Of a DNA stretch of 64,000 nucleotides, positions 40,727 through 49,364 are shown piece after piece. The notes under the pieces were generated by a model. That model saw only the letters and a list, made by a program, of their open reading frames with translations. It searched no databases and was not told the origin of the DNA. A program made the position numbers and the translations under genes. Every line of letters begins with the position of its first letter. The stretch's first letter is position 1. The stretch is from Cellulomonas fengjieae (GTDB taxonomy: Bacteria; Actinomycetota; Actinomycetes; Actinomycetales; Cellulomonadaceae): assembly GCF_018388465.1 (NCBI RefSeq), contig NZ_CP074404.1:310001-374000 (forward strand), in the 5' to 3' direction.

Positions 40727-43700
40727 GTGGTGGCCGTGACCGAGACAGTGCCCGGGGATGTAGGTAGCGCCGACGTCGTGCGGGCGCTGCGGTCCGCGCT
40801 GCGCGGGATGGTCGACGACAGCACGCGCCGACGCGCCGAGTACTCCACCGACGCGTCCAACTACCGGGTCGTGCCGCAGGTCGTCGCGTTCCCGCAGGAC
40901 CCCGACGACGTGCTCGCCGCGCTGGAGGTCACCCGGGCGCTGGGCGTGCCGCTGACCGCACGCGGCGGCGGGACCTCGGTGGCGGGCAACGCGGTGGGCA
41001 CCGGCGTGGTGCTCGACTTCTCCCGGCACGTCAACCGGATCCTCGAGATCGACCCCGACGCCCGGACCGCCCGGATCGAGCCCGGCGTCATCATGGCCAG
41101 CCTGCAGAAGGCCGCGGCTCCGCACGGCCTGCGGTTCGGCCCCGACCCGTCGACGCAGGCGCGCGCGACGCTCGGCGGGATGATCGGCAACAACGCGTGC
41201 GGACCCCGCGCGGTCGCCTACGGCAGGACCGCCGACAACGTGCTCGCGCTCGACGTGGTGGACGGCACCGGCCGGCGGTTCGAGGCCGGTGCCGGTCCCG
41301 GCGCGCTCGACGTCGTCCCGGGTCTCGACGCGCTCGTCCGCGCGCACCTCGACGTCATGCGCACCGAGCTGGGCCGTTTCGGCCGGCAGGTCTCGGGGTA
41401 CTCGCTCGAGCACCTGCTGCCGGAGAAGGGCACCGACCTGGCCAAGGCCCTGGTCGGGACGGAGGGGACCGTCGCCACCCTGCTCGGTGCCACCGTGCGG
41501 CTGGTGCCGGTCGCCGCGGCGCCGGTGCTGGTGGTGCTCGGCTACCCCGACATGCCGTCGGCCGCCGACGCGGTCCCCGCCCTGCTCGCGCACGCGCCGC
41601 TCGCGATCGAGGGCATGGACTCCCGGCTGGTGGACGTGGTCCGGCGGGTGCGTGGCGCGGCGGCCGTCCCGCAGCTGCCGGCGGGCGGCGGCTGGCTCAT
41701 GGTCGAGGTGGGCGGTGACACGCTGGACGAGGCCCTGGGCCGGGCGCACGCGCTCGCCGCCTCCTCGGGGACGTCGGCCGTCGGCCTGTTCCCGCCCGGA
41801 CCCGAGGCCGCCGCGATGTGGCGCATCCGCGAGGACGGGGCGGGTCTGGGCGGGCGCACACCGTCCGGGGAGCAGGCGTGGCCGGGGTTCGAGGACTCGG
41901 CCGTGCCGCCGGAGCGGCTCGGCGCGTACCTGCGCGAGCTCGAGGCGCTGATGGCGTCGCACGCGGTCGACGGCCTGGCGTACGGGCACTTCGGCGACGG
42001 GTGCGTGCACCTGCGTCTCGACATCCCGCTGGAGCGCTCCGGGGACCCGCTGCGCGCGTTCATGACCGACGCGGCGACGCTCGTGGCGAGCCACGGGGGC
42101 TCGCTGTCCGGCGAGCACGGCGACGGCCGCGCGCGCTCGGAGCTGCTGCCCGTCATGTACTCCCCGCAGGCGATCGACCTGTTCGGCGCCTTCAAGGACC
42201 TGCTCGACCCGCGCGACCTGCTCAACCCCGGGGTGCTGGTGCGTCCGCGCCCGCTCGACGCCGACCTGCGCCGACCGTGGGCCCGCCCGCTGCTGGCCGA
42301 CGGTCACGGGTTCTCGTTCGCGCACGACGCCGGCGACCTGACCACGGCGGTGCACCGGTGCGTCGGCGTCGGCAAGTGCCGCGCGGACAGCACCGCGACC
42401 GGCGGGTTCATGTGCCCGTCGTACCTGGCGACGAAGGACGAGAAGGACTCCACCCGCGGCCGCGCGCGCGTGCTGCAGGAGCTGGCCAACGGCACCCTGG
42501 TGACGGGCGGCTGGGGCTCGCCGGAGGTGCACGAGTCGCTCGACCTGTGCCTGTCCTGCAAGGCGTGCTCGTCGGACTGCCCCGCCGGGGTGGACATGGC
42601 GCAGTACAAGTCCGAGGTGCTGCACCGCACCTACCGCGGGAGGCGCCGCCCGATCACCCACTACCTGCTCGGCTGGCTGCCCCGCTGGGCGCGTCTGGTG
42701 ACCGGCGTCCCCGGCCTGGCGGCGCTGGCCAACGCGGCGCTCGGCGTCCGCCCGGTGGCCAAGGTCGTGCTGGCCGGCGGTGGCATGGACGCGCGCCGCC
42801 AGATGGTGACGTTCGCACGGCAGCCGTTCCGGGCCTGGGTCCGCGCGCAGGGCCGCGGCAGCGTCACCCTCACCCGCAGCGCCCGAGGAAGTGAGCGCCG
42901 GGACGACCAGATGCTCGGACACAACGAGGTCGAGAGCGCGGACGTCCGAGCGGGCGAGCGCCCCGACGACCACGTCCTCGGACGTCCGGGCGAGGGGCCC
43001 GGGGGCACGGGGACCGGGGGGCGCAAGCCGCAGGTCGTGCTGTGGACCGACTCGTTCTCCGACACGCTCTCGCCGTCGGTGGCCCAGGCGGCGGTCGCCG
43101 TGCTCGCCGACGCGGGCTACGAGGTGCTCGTCCCGCAGGAGAACGCCTGCTGCGGGCTCACCTGGATCACGACCGGCCAGCTCGACGGGGCCCGGCGCCG
43201 GCTCACGCACCTGCTCGGCGTGCTCGGCCCGTTCGCGGTCAACGGCATCCCCATCGTCGGTCTGGAGCCGTCGTGCACCGCGGTCCTGCGCTCCGACCTG
43301 CGCGACCTGCTGCCGGACGACCCCCGTGCGGTCGCGGTCGCCCGGGAGACCCGCACCCTGGCCGAGCTCCTCACCGCGCCCAGCCCCATCGGCCCCGGCG
43401 ACCGCTGGCGGGTGCCGGACCTGTCCGACGTCACCGCGGTCGTGCAGCCGCACTGCCACCACCACTCGGTGATGACGTGGACCGCCGACCGCCGGCTGCT
43501 CACCGACGCGGGCGCCCAGTTCTCCGCGCTCGCGGGCTGCTGCGGGCTGGCCGGGAACTTCGGCATGGAGAAGGGGCACTACGAGGTGTCGGTCGCGGTC
43601 GCGGAGAACGCGCTGCTGCCCGCGCTGCGTGCCGCCGGTCCGGGCGACGTCTACCTGGCGGACGGCTTCTCGTGCCGCACGCAGGCCGACCACCTGGCCG

Positions 43701-43768
43701 GCGTGCAGGGTATGCACCTGGCCGAGCTCCTCGCCGCGCACCTGCCGGCCCGCACGCCCACCGCCTGA
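40727..43768 (+). CDS. Fused FAD-linked dehydrogenase and (4Fe-4S)/CCG-domain oxidoreductase
   Basis: A 1013-residue D-lactate/2-hydroxyacid dehydrogenase-like enzyme (GlcD plus GlcF in one chain). Residues 40-240 bind FAD: LTARGGGTSVAGNAVG and GPDPSTQARATLGGMIGNNACG. The substrate domain follows (AYGHFGDGCVHLRLD, GSLSGEHGDGR). The ferredoxin part has CVGVGKC and CLSCKACSSDCPAG. The C-terminus has two CCG motifs (ENACCGLTW and AGCCGLAGNFG). Electrons probably pass to the respiratory chain. The start is GTG 40727; adjacent GTG codons are alternatives. The linker between the ferredoxin and CCG parts (about residues 720-765) is encoded by dispersed palindromic repeats, which is unusual. Confidence 0.9.
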   Translation: MVAVTETVPGDVGSADVVRALRSALRGMVDDSTRRRAEYSTDASNYRVVPQVVAFPQDPDDVLAALEVTRALGVPLTARGGGTSVAGNAVGTGVVLDFSRHVNRILEIDPDARTARIEPGVIMASLQKAAAPHGLRFGPDPSTQARATLGGMIGNNACGPRAVAYGRTADNVLALDVVDGTGRRFEAGAGPGALDVVPGLDALVRAHLDVMRTELGRFGRQVSGYSLEHLLPEKGTDLAKALVGTEGTVATLLGATVRLVPVAAAPVLVVLGYPDMPSAADAVPALLAHAPLAIEGMDSRLVDVVRRVRGAAAVPQLPAGGGWLMVEVGGDTLDEALGRAHALAASSGTSAVGLFPPGPEAAAMWRIREDGAGLGGRTPSGEQAWPGFEDSAVPPERLGAYLRELEALMASHAVDGLAYGHFGDGCVHLRLDIPLERSGDPLRAFMTDAATLVASHGGSLSGEHGDGRARSELLPVMYSPQAIDLFGAFKDLLDPRDLLNPGVLVRPRPLDADLRRPWARPLLADGHGFSFAHDAGDLTTAVHRCVGVGKCRADSTATGGFMCPSYLATKDEKDSTRGRARVLQELANGTLVTGGWGSPEVHESLDLCLSCKACSSDCPAGVDMAQYKSEVLHRTYRGRRRPITHYLLGWLPRWARLVTGVPGLAALANAALGVRPVAKVVLAGGGMDARRQMVTFARQPFRAWVRAQGRGSVTLTRSARGSERRDDQMLGHNEVESADVRAGERPDDHVLGRPGEGPGGTGTGGRKPQVVLWTDSFSDTLSPSVAQAAVAVLADAGYEVLVPQENACCGLTWITTGQLDGARRRLTHLLGVLGPFAVNGIPIVGLEPSCTAVLRSDLRDLLPDDPRAVAVARETRTLAELLTAPSPIGPGDRWRVPDLSDVTAVVQPHCHHHSVMTWTADRRLLTDAGAQFSALAGCCGLAGNFGMEKGHYEVSVAVAENALLPALRAAGPGDVYLADGFSCRTQADHLAGVQGMHLAELLAAHLPARTPTA
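42893..42988. repeat. ACGTCCGAG-family repeats inside the oxidoreductase gene
   Basis: Two related units (GAGCGCC..GACGACCA..CTCGGAC at about 42893-42920 and 42955-42983). A palindrome with perfect 12-bp arms CGGACGTCCGAG (42939-42950) / CTCGGACGTCCG (42977-42988) overlaps the second. The reading frame is kept. Confidence 0.75.
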
Positions 43769-43976
43769 GCCCTGGACGCGGTCGCAGGTGGGCGCGCGGT
43801 GCACCGGCGGCGCGGCATCCGGGTGATGTGACCGATCTGGGACAGGCCGCTGCGATCGACGGGCTGACGTGCTCGGCACGCTGTGGGACAGTGTGGGTCG
43901 CAGGCGCGCCGGACCGGCGCGCGGGCGACGACGGGATCGTGCAGCGCGCGGCGGCGTGCCAGGAAGGCCGGGACAG

Positions 43977-45371
43977 ATGCCTCTCTTCGAGCTCGACGAC
44001 GGCCGACCGCGCCTCGTCCAGCCGATGCAGCCCCTGACCGGATCGTTCGCGCAGGAGTGCGCCGCCCTCCTGACCCACCACCTCGCCGCCCTCGCCGGTG
44101 AGCCGCTCTTCGCGGTCCGGTCCCGCACGGGTGCGCCCGACCACGCGGACCTTCCCGAGCTGCTCGCGCTCGACGCCGCGGGGCACCCCGTGGTCATCGA
44201 CGTGGCGCAGGTGGTCGACGACGACGCGGTCATCTCCGCCCTGCGGCACGCCGGCGCGGCCGCCCGGATGACGACCACGGACCTGGCCCGCGCGTACCAC
44301 CCCGACCCCAGCCGGTTCGCGGTCGACTTCGCGGCGTTCCGCGAGCAGGCGGCGTTCGGCACGCACACCACCCGGCGGGAGGGCGTGCGCCTGGTGCTGC
44401 TGTGCTCGGAGGTCGCCGCCGAGGCGGGCGACACGCTCGGCTTCCTGCGCAGCCCCGGCCGGCACGTCGACGTCCTGCAGGTCGGCGTGGTCCGCGGGGT
44501 CGACGACCGACGCCTGCTCGACGTGTCGCCGCTGGCGACGTACGAGGGCGCCCGGCGCTCCGTGGAGCCGACGGCACTGCGGCTCGTCCGTTCGAGCGAG
44601 GGGTTCACCGCGGGTGTGCCGTACGAGCCGCACGTGCCCGCGGGACCGACTCGCACGCCGGCGACGGGGGAGCTGCGCGCCGTCACGCCGCCGCCGGCCA
44701 CCCCCGAGCCGCCCGCTCCCACCCGCCTGCGCGCGCCCGCGACCGAGCCGACGCCACAGCCCGCCGCCGACAAGCCACGAGGGTCCACGACCGTGCACGA
44801 GGCGCCGACCACGCTGACGCCCGTGGTCGGGCTGCGGTCCGCCGCCGACCAGACGACGCCGCGCACCCCGCCCAGAGACCGCGACGACGTGCTGGGCGCG
44901 CGGCCGTCCGCGGCGCCGTCGCCGCCGCTGCCCATCTCCTCGAGCTTCCCGACGATGAACCCGCCCCGGCTGCGACCGCCGGCGCCCACCACGACGGCCA
45001 ACCCGAGGGTCCCGCCGCCCGCCCCACCGGCACCCACACCCCAGGCGGCGCAGACGCAGGTCTTCGCCCCCGTGCGCGAGCCGCGGTCCGATGTCGTCCC
45101 GCAGGCGGTCCCGGAGCTGGCCACGCTGGCCAAGAGCCGCCGTGCGATCACGACCCTGGTCTGGGTCCGCGCGCGCCGCGGTCAGCGGCTGCTTGCCGTG
45201 CTGCGCACCGACGGGCTGATCGAGCTGCCGTCGGGTGAGGTGTTCGCCGATCCCGACGAGGCCGCGTCGGCCGCCGTGACCGCCGAGAACCCGGTCGACG
45301 GCTGGCGCACGTGGCGGCTCGGCGAGGGCGGCCCGACCCTCGCGGAGGCGACCGGCATCCTGCGTCCCTGA
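43977..45371 (+). CDS. RAMA-domain protein with a nuclease-like N-terminal domain
   Basis: A 464-residue protein. Residues 1-150 resemble a PD-(D/E)XK (NucS/DUF91-like) fold: DLPELLALDAAGHPVVIDVAQVV then ISALRHAGAAARMTTTDLARAY. The usual Glu-x-Lys catalytic pair reads Asp-Val-Ala-Gln, so activity is doubtful. A Pro/Ala/Thr-rich linker covers about 230-370. Residues 385-464 form a RAMA domain (WVRARRGQRLLAVLRTDGLIELPSGEVF), a fold linked to reading modified DNA in restriction-related proteins. ATG 43977 follows AGGAAGG. The neighbours are metabolic, not defence genes. The 208-bp gap upstream shows no clear promoter. Confidence 0.65.
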   Translation: MPLFELDDGRPRLVQPMQPLTGSFAQECAALLTHHLAALAGEPLFAVRSRTGAPDHADLPELLALDAAGHPVVIDVAQVVDDDAVISALRHAGAAARMTTTDLARAYHPDPSRFAVDFAAFREQAAFGTHTTRREGVRLVLLCSEVAAEAGDTLGFLRSPGRHVDVLQVGVVRGVDDRRLLDVSPLATYEGARRSVEPTALRLVRSSEGFTAGVPYEPHVPAGPTRTPATGELRAVTPPPATPEPPAPTRLRAPATEPTPQPAADKPRGSTTVHEAPTTLTPVVGLRSAADQTTPRTPPRDRDDVLGARPSAAPSPPLPISSSFPTMNPPRLRPPAPTTTANPRVPPPAPPAPTPQAAQTQVFAPVREPRSDVVPQAVPELATLAKSRRAITTLVWVRARRGQRLLAVLRTDGLIELPSGEVFADPDEAASAAVTAENPVDGWRTWRLGEGGPTLAEATGILRP

Positions 45372-45375
45372 CCGG

Positions 45376-46344
45376 TCAGCCCCACCCGTACGCGGCGACC
45401 CAGCGGTCGATCTCCGCGTAGAACCGAGTGCGGACGGGCTCCGGGGACAGGGTCAGGTCGTGCACGCCGCCACGGATCCGCACGATGGTCACGCACGGTC
45501 CCAGCTGCACGGCCCGGCGCGCCAGCAGCTCGACGTCGAGCACGACGTCGGCGTGGCGCATGTCCTCGCTCCAGCGGGGGCTGATCACGGACCGGCTCGA
45601 CGCGCACATGAGGATCGGCTGCGGGATCGACAGCCCCCGCGCCACCCGCGCGTGCCCCGCCATCACGGCGAGCAACCACCCGGCCCGGACCGGGAACGAC
45701 GGCGTCGGCCGCCACGCCGTGTTGTAGGTCCACTCGCCCCCGCTCTGGCTGCTCAGGGTGCGCGAGTAGTAGCCGGGATCGATGTTGGGCAGCGGCGCCT
45801 TGGGCTGGAACCGGGCGATCTGCGCGATCGCGGGGGCGCTGATGTGGCGCACCGCCGACGACCCCTGCAGCTCGAGGTACGGGCTGTTGAGCACCAGGCC
45901 GCTGAGCGCTCCGGGGTGCCGGTCGGCCCACAGCGCCGCGACCAGGCCACCCGTCGAGTGCGCGTTGATCATCACCCGCGCGCGCGACCCGAGGTCGCCG
46001 GCGATGACGTCGAGCGCGGCCTCGATCTCCTCGTCGTAGGTGGCGAGGTCGTCGACGTACCCGGGCGTCTGCCCGGGCCGCAGGCTGCGACCGTACTTGC
46101 GCAGGTCCAGGGCGTAGAACGCGGCTCCCCGGCTCTGCCAGTACTCGGCCAGCCCGGTCTGGAAGAAGTAGTCCGACCAGCCGTGGATGTACAGGACGGC
46201 GCGGGAGGGGCGCACCGGGTCGGCGAGCGGGGGTGCGTACCGGACCAGGCTGGCCACGACGTCGCCCTCGTCGTCGGGCCTCAGCTCGAGCGTGCGGACG
46301 CGGTAGTCGGGGCCCAGGATGTCGGGGCCCCACTCCGCGCTCAC
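45376..46344 (-). CDS. Alpha/beta hydrolase, monoacylglycerol-lipase/S33-like
   Basis: A 322-residue cytoplasmic hydrolase. The oxyanion HG motif is YIHGWSDYFFQTGLAE, the nucleophile elbow is NAHSTGGLVAALW, and the acid and His are in the C-terminus (GGVHDLTLSPEPVR). The DLRKYGRSLRPGQTPGYVDD segment is typical of lysophospholipase-like S33 enzymes. GTG 46344 follows GAGGGG with good spacing. It starts 10 bp after the oxidoreductase gene and is probably co-transcribed with it. It meets the RAMA gene tail to tail, 4 bp apart. Confidence 0.87.
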   Translation of the reverse strand: MSAEWGPDILGPDYRVRTLELRPDDEGDVVASLVRYAPPLADPVRPSRAVLYIHGWSDYFFQTGLAEYWQSRGAAFYALDLRKYGRSLRPGQTPGYVDDLATYDEEIEAALDVIAGDLGSRARVMINAHSTGGLVAALWADRHPGALSGLVLNSPYLELQGSSAVRHISAPAIAQIARFQPKAPLPNIDPGYYSRTLSSQSGGEWTYNTAWRPTPSFPVRAGWLLAVMAGHARVARGLSIPQPILMCASSRSVISPRWSEDMRHADVVLDVELLARRAVQLGPCVTIVRIRGGVHDLTLSPEPVRTRFYAEIDRWVAAYGWG

Positions 46345-46354
46345 ACCGGTCCCC

Positions 46355-47311
46355 TCACGGCTCCAGGACGATCTTCCCGAACTGGGTGCCCTCGACCATG
46401 CGCCGCACGGCGTCGCGGGCGTCGGCCAGCGCGAACGTCGAGTCGACGAGCGGCCGCACGCCGGTGCGCGCCAGGAACGCGAGCAGGTGCTGCAGGTCGT
46501 CGCGCGTGCCCATCGTCGTGCCGACGACCGTGATCTCCTGGAAGAAGATCCGCGTCAGCTCGGCGGGCTCGGCGTCGCCGCTCGTGGCGCCCGCGACGAC
46601 GATCCGCCCGCCCGGCCGCACCGAGCGCACCGAGTGCGACCAGGTCGCCCTGCCGACGCTCTCCAGCACGACGTCGGCCCGGGGGACGCGCGCACCGGGC
46701 TCCACCGCGGCGGCGGCGCCGAGCGTCAGCGCGCGGGCCCGCCGGTCCTCGGACCGGCTGGTCACGATCATCTCCAGACCGGCCGCCGCACCGAGCAGGA
46801 CGGCCGCGGTGGCGAGACCCCCGCCGGCCCCCTGGACGAGGACCCGCTGCCCGGGCGTCGCGCCGCCCGAGCGGAACAGCATCCGGTAGGCGGTGAGCCA
46901 GGCCGTCGGTAGGCACGCGGCCTCGACGAAGGAGAGCTCCGCCGGCTTGTCGACGAGGTTCCAGGTGGGCACGGCGACCTGCTCGGCGAGCGTGCCGGGG
47001 TAGCGCTCGGAGAGCAGGCTGCGCGGCTCGTCGGGACCCACGCCGTGCCCGCTCGCCCCGCCGATCACACCGTGCACGACGACCTCGCGCCCGTCCGCGG
47101 TGACCCCGGCGGCGTCGGTGCCCAGGATCATCGGCAGCCGCTCGGCGCGGATTCCGACGCCGCGCAGGGTCCACACGTCGTGGTGGTTGAGCGCGGCCGC
47201 CCGCACGTCGACCACCGACCAGCTCTCGCGCGCCTCCGGTGCCGGTCGCTCGCCGACCTCCAGCCCGCTCACGGGATCGTCGGAGAAGCGGGCGGCGTAG
47301 GCGGCGATCAC
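46355..47311 (-). CDS. Zinc-binding-dehydrogenase family (quinone oxidoreductase-like) protein
   Basis: A 318-residue medium-chain dehydrogenase/reductase. The catalytic-domain N-terminus has ALNHHDVWTLRG and MILGTDAAGVTADG. The NADPH-binding motif is VLVQGAGGGLATAAVLLG, followed by MIVTSRSEDRRARALTLGA. No structural-zinc Cys cluster is present, as in quinone oxidoreductase-type members. The start GTG 47311 is inferred from family length and homology; the upstream frame is open but is antisense to nothing conserved. It likely forms an operon with the downstream hydrolase. Confidence 0.83.
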   Translation of the reverse strand: MIAAYAARFSDDPVSGLEVGERPAPEARESWSVVDVRAAALNHHDVWTLRGVGIRAERLPMILGTDAAGVTADGREVVVHGVIGGASGHGVGPDEPRSLLSERYPGTLAEQVAVPTWNLVDKPAELSFVEAACLPTAWLTAYRMLFRSGGATPGQRVLVQGAGGGLATAAVLLGAAAGLEMIVTSRSEDRRARALTLGAAAAVEPGARVPRADVVLESVGRATWSHSVRSVRPGGRIVVAGATSGDAEPAELTRIFFQEITVVGTTMGTRDDLQHLLAFLARTGVRPLVDSTFALADARDAVRRMVEGTQFGKIVLEP

Positions 47312-47340
47312 CGGCCCAACGTATCTGGCCCGCGCGCCGG

Positions 47341-48048
47341 CTACAGGATGGGCAGCATCCGCCCGAGGTCCGGCACCGCGTCGGAGGTGTAGCGCGGGTG
47401 CAGCGCGACGGCCAGCTCGTCGACGTCGTACGGCTGCCGGCCGGCGGCGAGCCGGACCCAGGTGCGGGGGTCGGCGACCTCCAGGCTCCAGCCGCCGCGC
47501 GCGACGACGATCTCCAGGAGCGCGTCGGCGACGAGCTGCAGGGCGCCCGGGTCGACGGGGTCCGACCCGCGCGGCACGGACCTCGCCAGGTCGTCGGCGT
47601 GCACGACGAGCTCGAGCACGCGCGAGACGGCCATCGTGCTGAGCAGCACGGGGCCGCGGCGTGCCTGCACGACGAGGTCGTCGGGACCCAGCTCGTCGAG
47701 CCGCTCGAGCGCGGCGAGGGCCCGCGCGTCGACCTGTCCCAGCGGGTCGTCCGCGATCTCGACGGCCAGCGCCCGCGTGGTCTGCGCGATGTCCGCCGCC
47801 CGGTCGGCGTACGTGCCCACGTACTCGCCGAGCGTCAGCGGGACGGTGCCGTCCGGCAGCGGGACGCAGACGGCGAGCGCCTCCATCGCGCGGCCCAGGT
47901 GCGCGACCAGCTCGGCCACCGTCCAGCCGTCCAGCACGGAGGGATCGTCCGCGACGTCGTCGTCGACCACGTCGGTCACCCAGGACCGCAGCAGCGTCCA
48001 CTGGGCGTGCAGGGCGGCGCGGGCGTCGGCGAGCTCGGCGGAGGGCAT
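47341..48048 (-). CDS. Maleylpyruvate isomerase family, mycothiol-dependent (DinB-like)
   Basis: A 235-residue member of the actinobacterial maleylpyruvate isomerase/DinB-like superfamily. WTVAELVAHLGRAMEAL holds the first metal His and VLELVVHADDLARS the second. The N-terminal four-helix bundle and a smaller C-terminal domain are of normal length. Relatives use mycothiol, which supports an actinobacterial source. The exact substrate is unknown. ATG 48048; 29 bp upstream of the oxidoreductase gene and in the same direction. Confidence 0.82.
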   Translation of the reverse strand: MPSAELADARAALHAQWTLLRSWVTDVVDDDVADDPSVLDGWTVAELVAHLGRAMEALAVCVPLPDGTVPLTLGEYVGTYADRAADIAQTTRALAVEIADDPLGQVDARALAALERLDELGPDDLVVQARRGPVLLSTMAVSRVLELVVHADDLARSVPRGSDPVDPGALQLVADALLEIVVARGGWSLEVADPRTWVRLAAGRQPYDVDELAVALHPRYTSDAVPDLGRMLPIL

Positions 48049-48088
48049 GGCGACATGGTGCCGCAGTCGTCCGGCCGGGCACAGCCGG

Positions 48089-49360
48089 TTACGGTCGGGC
48101 GCTCCGCTGCAGGAACTCGTGCACGAACGCGCCCACCACGTCCTCCTCGATGAGGAAGCCGTCGTGGCCGTAGGCGGAGTGGATGGTGCGCAGCGGCTCG
48201 GCGCCGGGGATCCCCGCCGCGATCCGCTCCGACTGGGCGGGCGGGAACAGCCGGTCGGAGTCCACCGCGACGACGAGCGCGCGCGCGGTGATCGACCCGA
48301 GGGCGGCGTCGACCCCGCCGCGGTCGCGGCCCAGGTCGTGCGTGATCATCGTGCGGGTCAGCACCACGTAGGTGTTGGCGTCGAAGCGGCGGCTCAGCTT
48401 GTCGCCGTGGTGGTCCAGGTACGACTGCACCGCGAACCGGCCCCCCTCGAGCGGCTGCTCGCCGCCCTGCGGGATGCGGCCGAACCGCTGGTCCAGCTCC
48501 GCCGCGCTGCGGTAGGTCTGGTGCGCGATCTGCCGGGCCAGACCGAGGCCGGCGTGCGGTCCGTCGCCGTCGGGCGCGTCGTAGTAGTCGCCGTCGCGGT
48601 AGCGCGGGTCGGCGCGGATGGCGGCGAGCTGCGTGTGGAAGCCGGCGATCTGGTCCCCGGACGTCTGCGCGGCGGTGGCGATCGCGGCGATGGACTCGAC
48701 CCGCTCGGGGGCGCCGGCCGCCCACTCCAGCACCCGCAGCCCGCCCAGCGACGCCCCGATCACCAGCGCCCAGGCGTCGATGCCCAGCAGGTCGGACAGC
48801 CGGATCTCCGCGGCGACCTGGTCCCGCACGGTCAGCAGGGGGAACCGGCTGCCCCAGGGGCGGCCGTCGGGCGCGGGGGAGGCGGGTCCGGTCGAGCCCT
48901 GGCAGCCGCCGAGGACGTTGGGGGCGACGACGAACCAACGGTCGGTGTCGATCGGCGCACCGGGCCCAACCATCGACGACCACCAGCCGGGCGTCGGGTG
49001 CCCGTCGCCCGCCTCACCGGTGACGTGCGAGTCGCCGGTGAGCGCGTGCAGCACCAGGACCGCGTTGCTGGCGTCCTCGTTCAGCTCACCCCACGTCTCG
49101 TACGCCAGGCGCACGGCCGGCAGCCGGCCGCCGGACTCCAGCTTGAGCGGTCCCAGGTCCGCGAGCTGCCGACGCCCCATCGGGTCACCGTCGCGCCAGG
49201 CCGCGCTCGCCGGGACGGGCGGCTGGTCGGCCTGCGGTGGGCGGGATCCGAGGGTGCGCGGTCGGGCCGGGGAGAGCGTCACGTCGGGGCTCCTCGTGGG
49301 GCGCGCCGCCGGGCCGCCGGTGCCCGTCCTGGGCTCCGACGGCGTCGGCGGCGTGCTCAT
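48089..49360 (-). CDS. metX: Homoserine O-acetyltransferase
   Basis: A 423-residue enzyme that acetylates homoserine, the first committed step of methionine synthesis. Its alpha/beta hydrolase features are LVLHALTGDSHVTG, PNVLGGCQGSTGP, the nucleophile elbow GASLGGLRVLEWA (Ser; Leu replaces the usual Met), Asp in VAVDSDRLFPP and His in YGHDGFLIE. A 65-residue Pro-rich N-terminal extension precedes the conserved start. ATG 49360 lies 4 bp after the metY stop; GTG 49372, overlapping that stop, is an alternative. It is co-transcribed with metY. Confidence 0.94.
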   Translation of the reverse strand: MSTPPTPSEPRTGTGGPAARPTRSPDVTLSPARPRTLGSRPPQADQPPVPASAAWRDGDPMGRRQLADLGPLKLESGGRLPAVRLAYETWGELNEDASNAVLVLHALTGDSHVTGEAGDGHPTPGWWSSMVGPGAPIDTDRWFVVAPNVLGGCQGSTGPASPAPDGRPWGSRFPLLTVRDQVAAEIRLSDLLGIDAWALVIGASLGGLRVLEWAAGAPERVESIAAIATAAQTSGDQIAGFHTQLAAIRADPRYRDGDYYDAPDGDGPHAGLGLARQIAHQTYRSAAELDQRFGRIPQGGEQPLEGGRFAVQSYLDHHGDKLSRRFDANTYVVLTRTMITHDLGRDRGGVDAALGSITARALVVAVDSDRLFPPAQSERIAAGIPGAEPLRTIHSAYGHDGFLIEEDVVGAFVHEFLQRSARP

Positions 49361-49364
49361 GCGG

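Noticed and set aside
39971..45151. A very long leftward open frame across osmC and the oxidoreductase genes
   Set aside because: High GC makes stop codons rare. The frame is antisense to three well-supported genes and its translation is low-complexity.
46355..48082. Reading the oxidoreductase as a much longer protein starting near 48082
   Set aside because: The upstream part overlaps the maleylpyruvate isomerase gene in another frame, and the family length fits a start at 47311.
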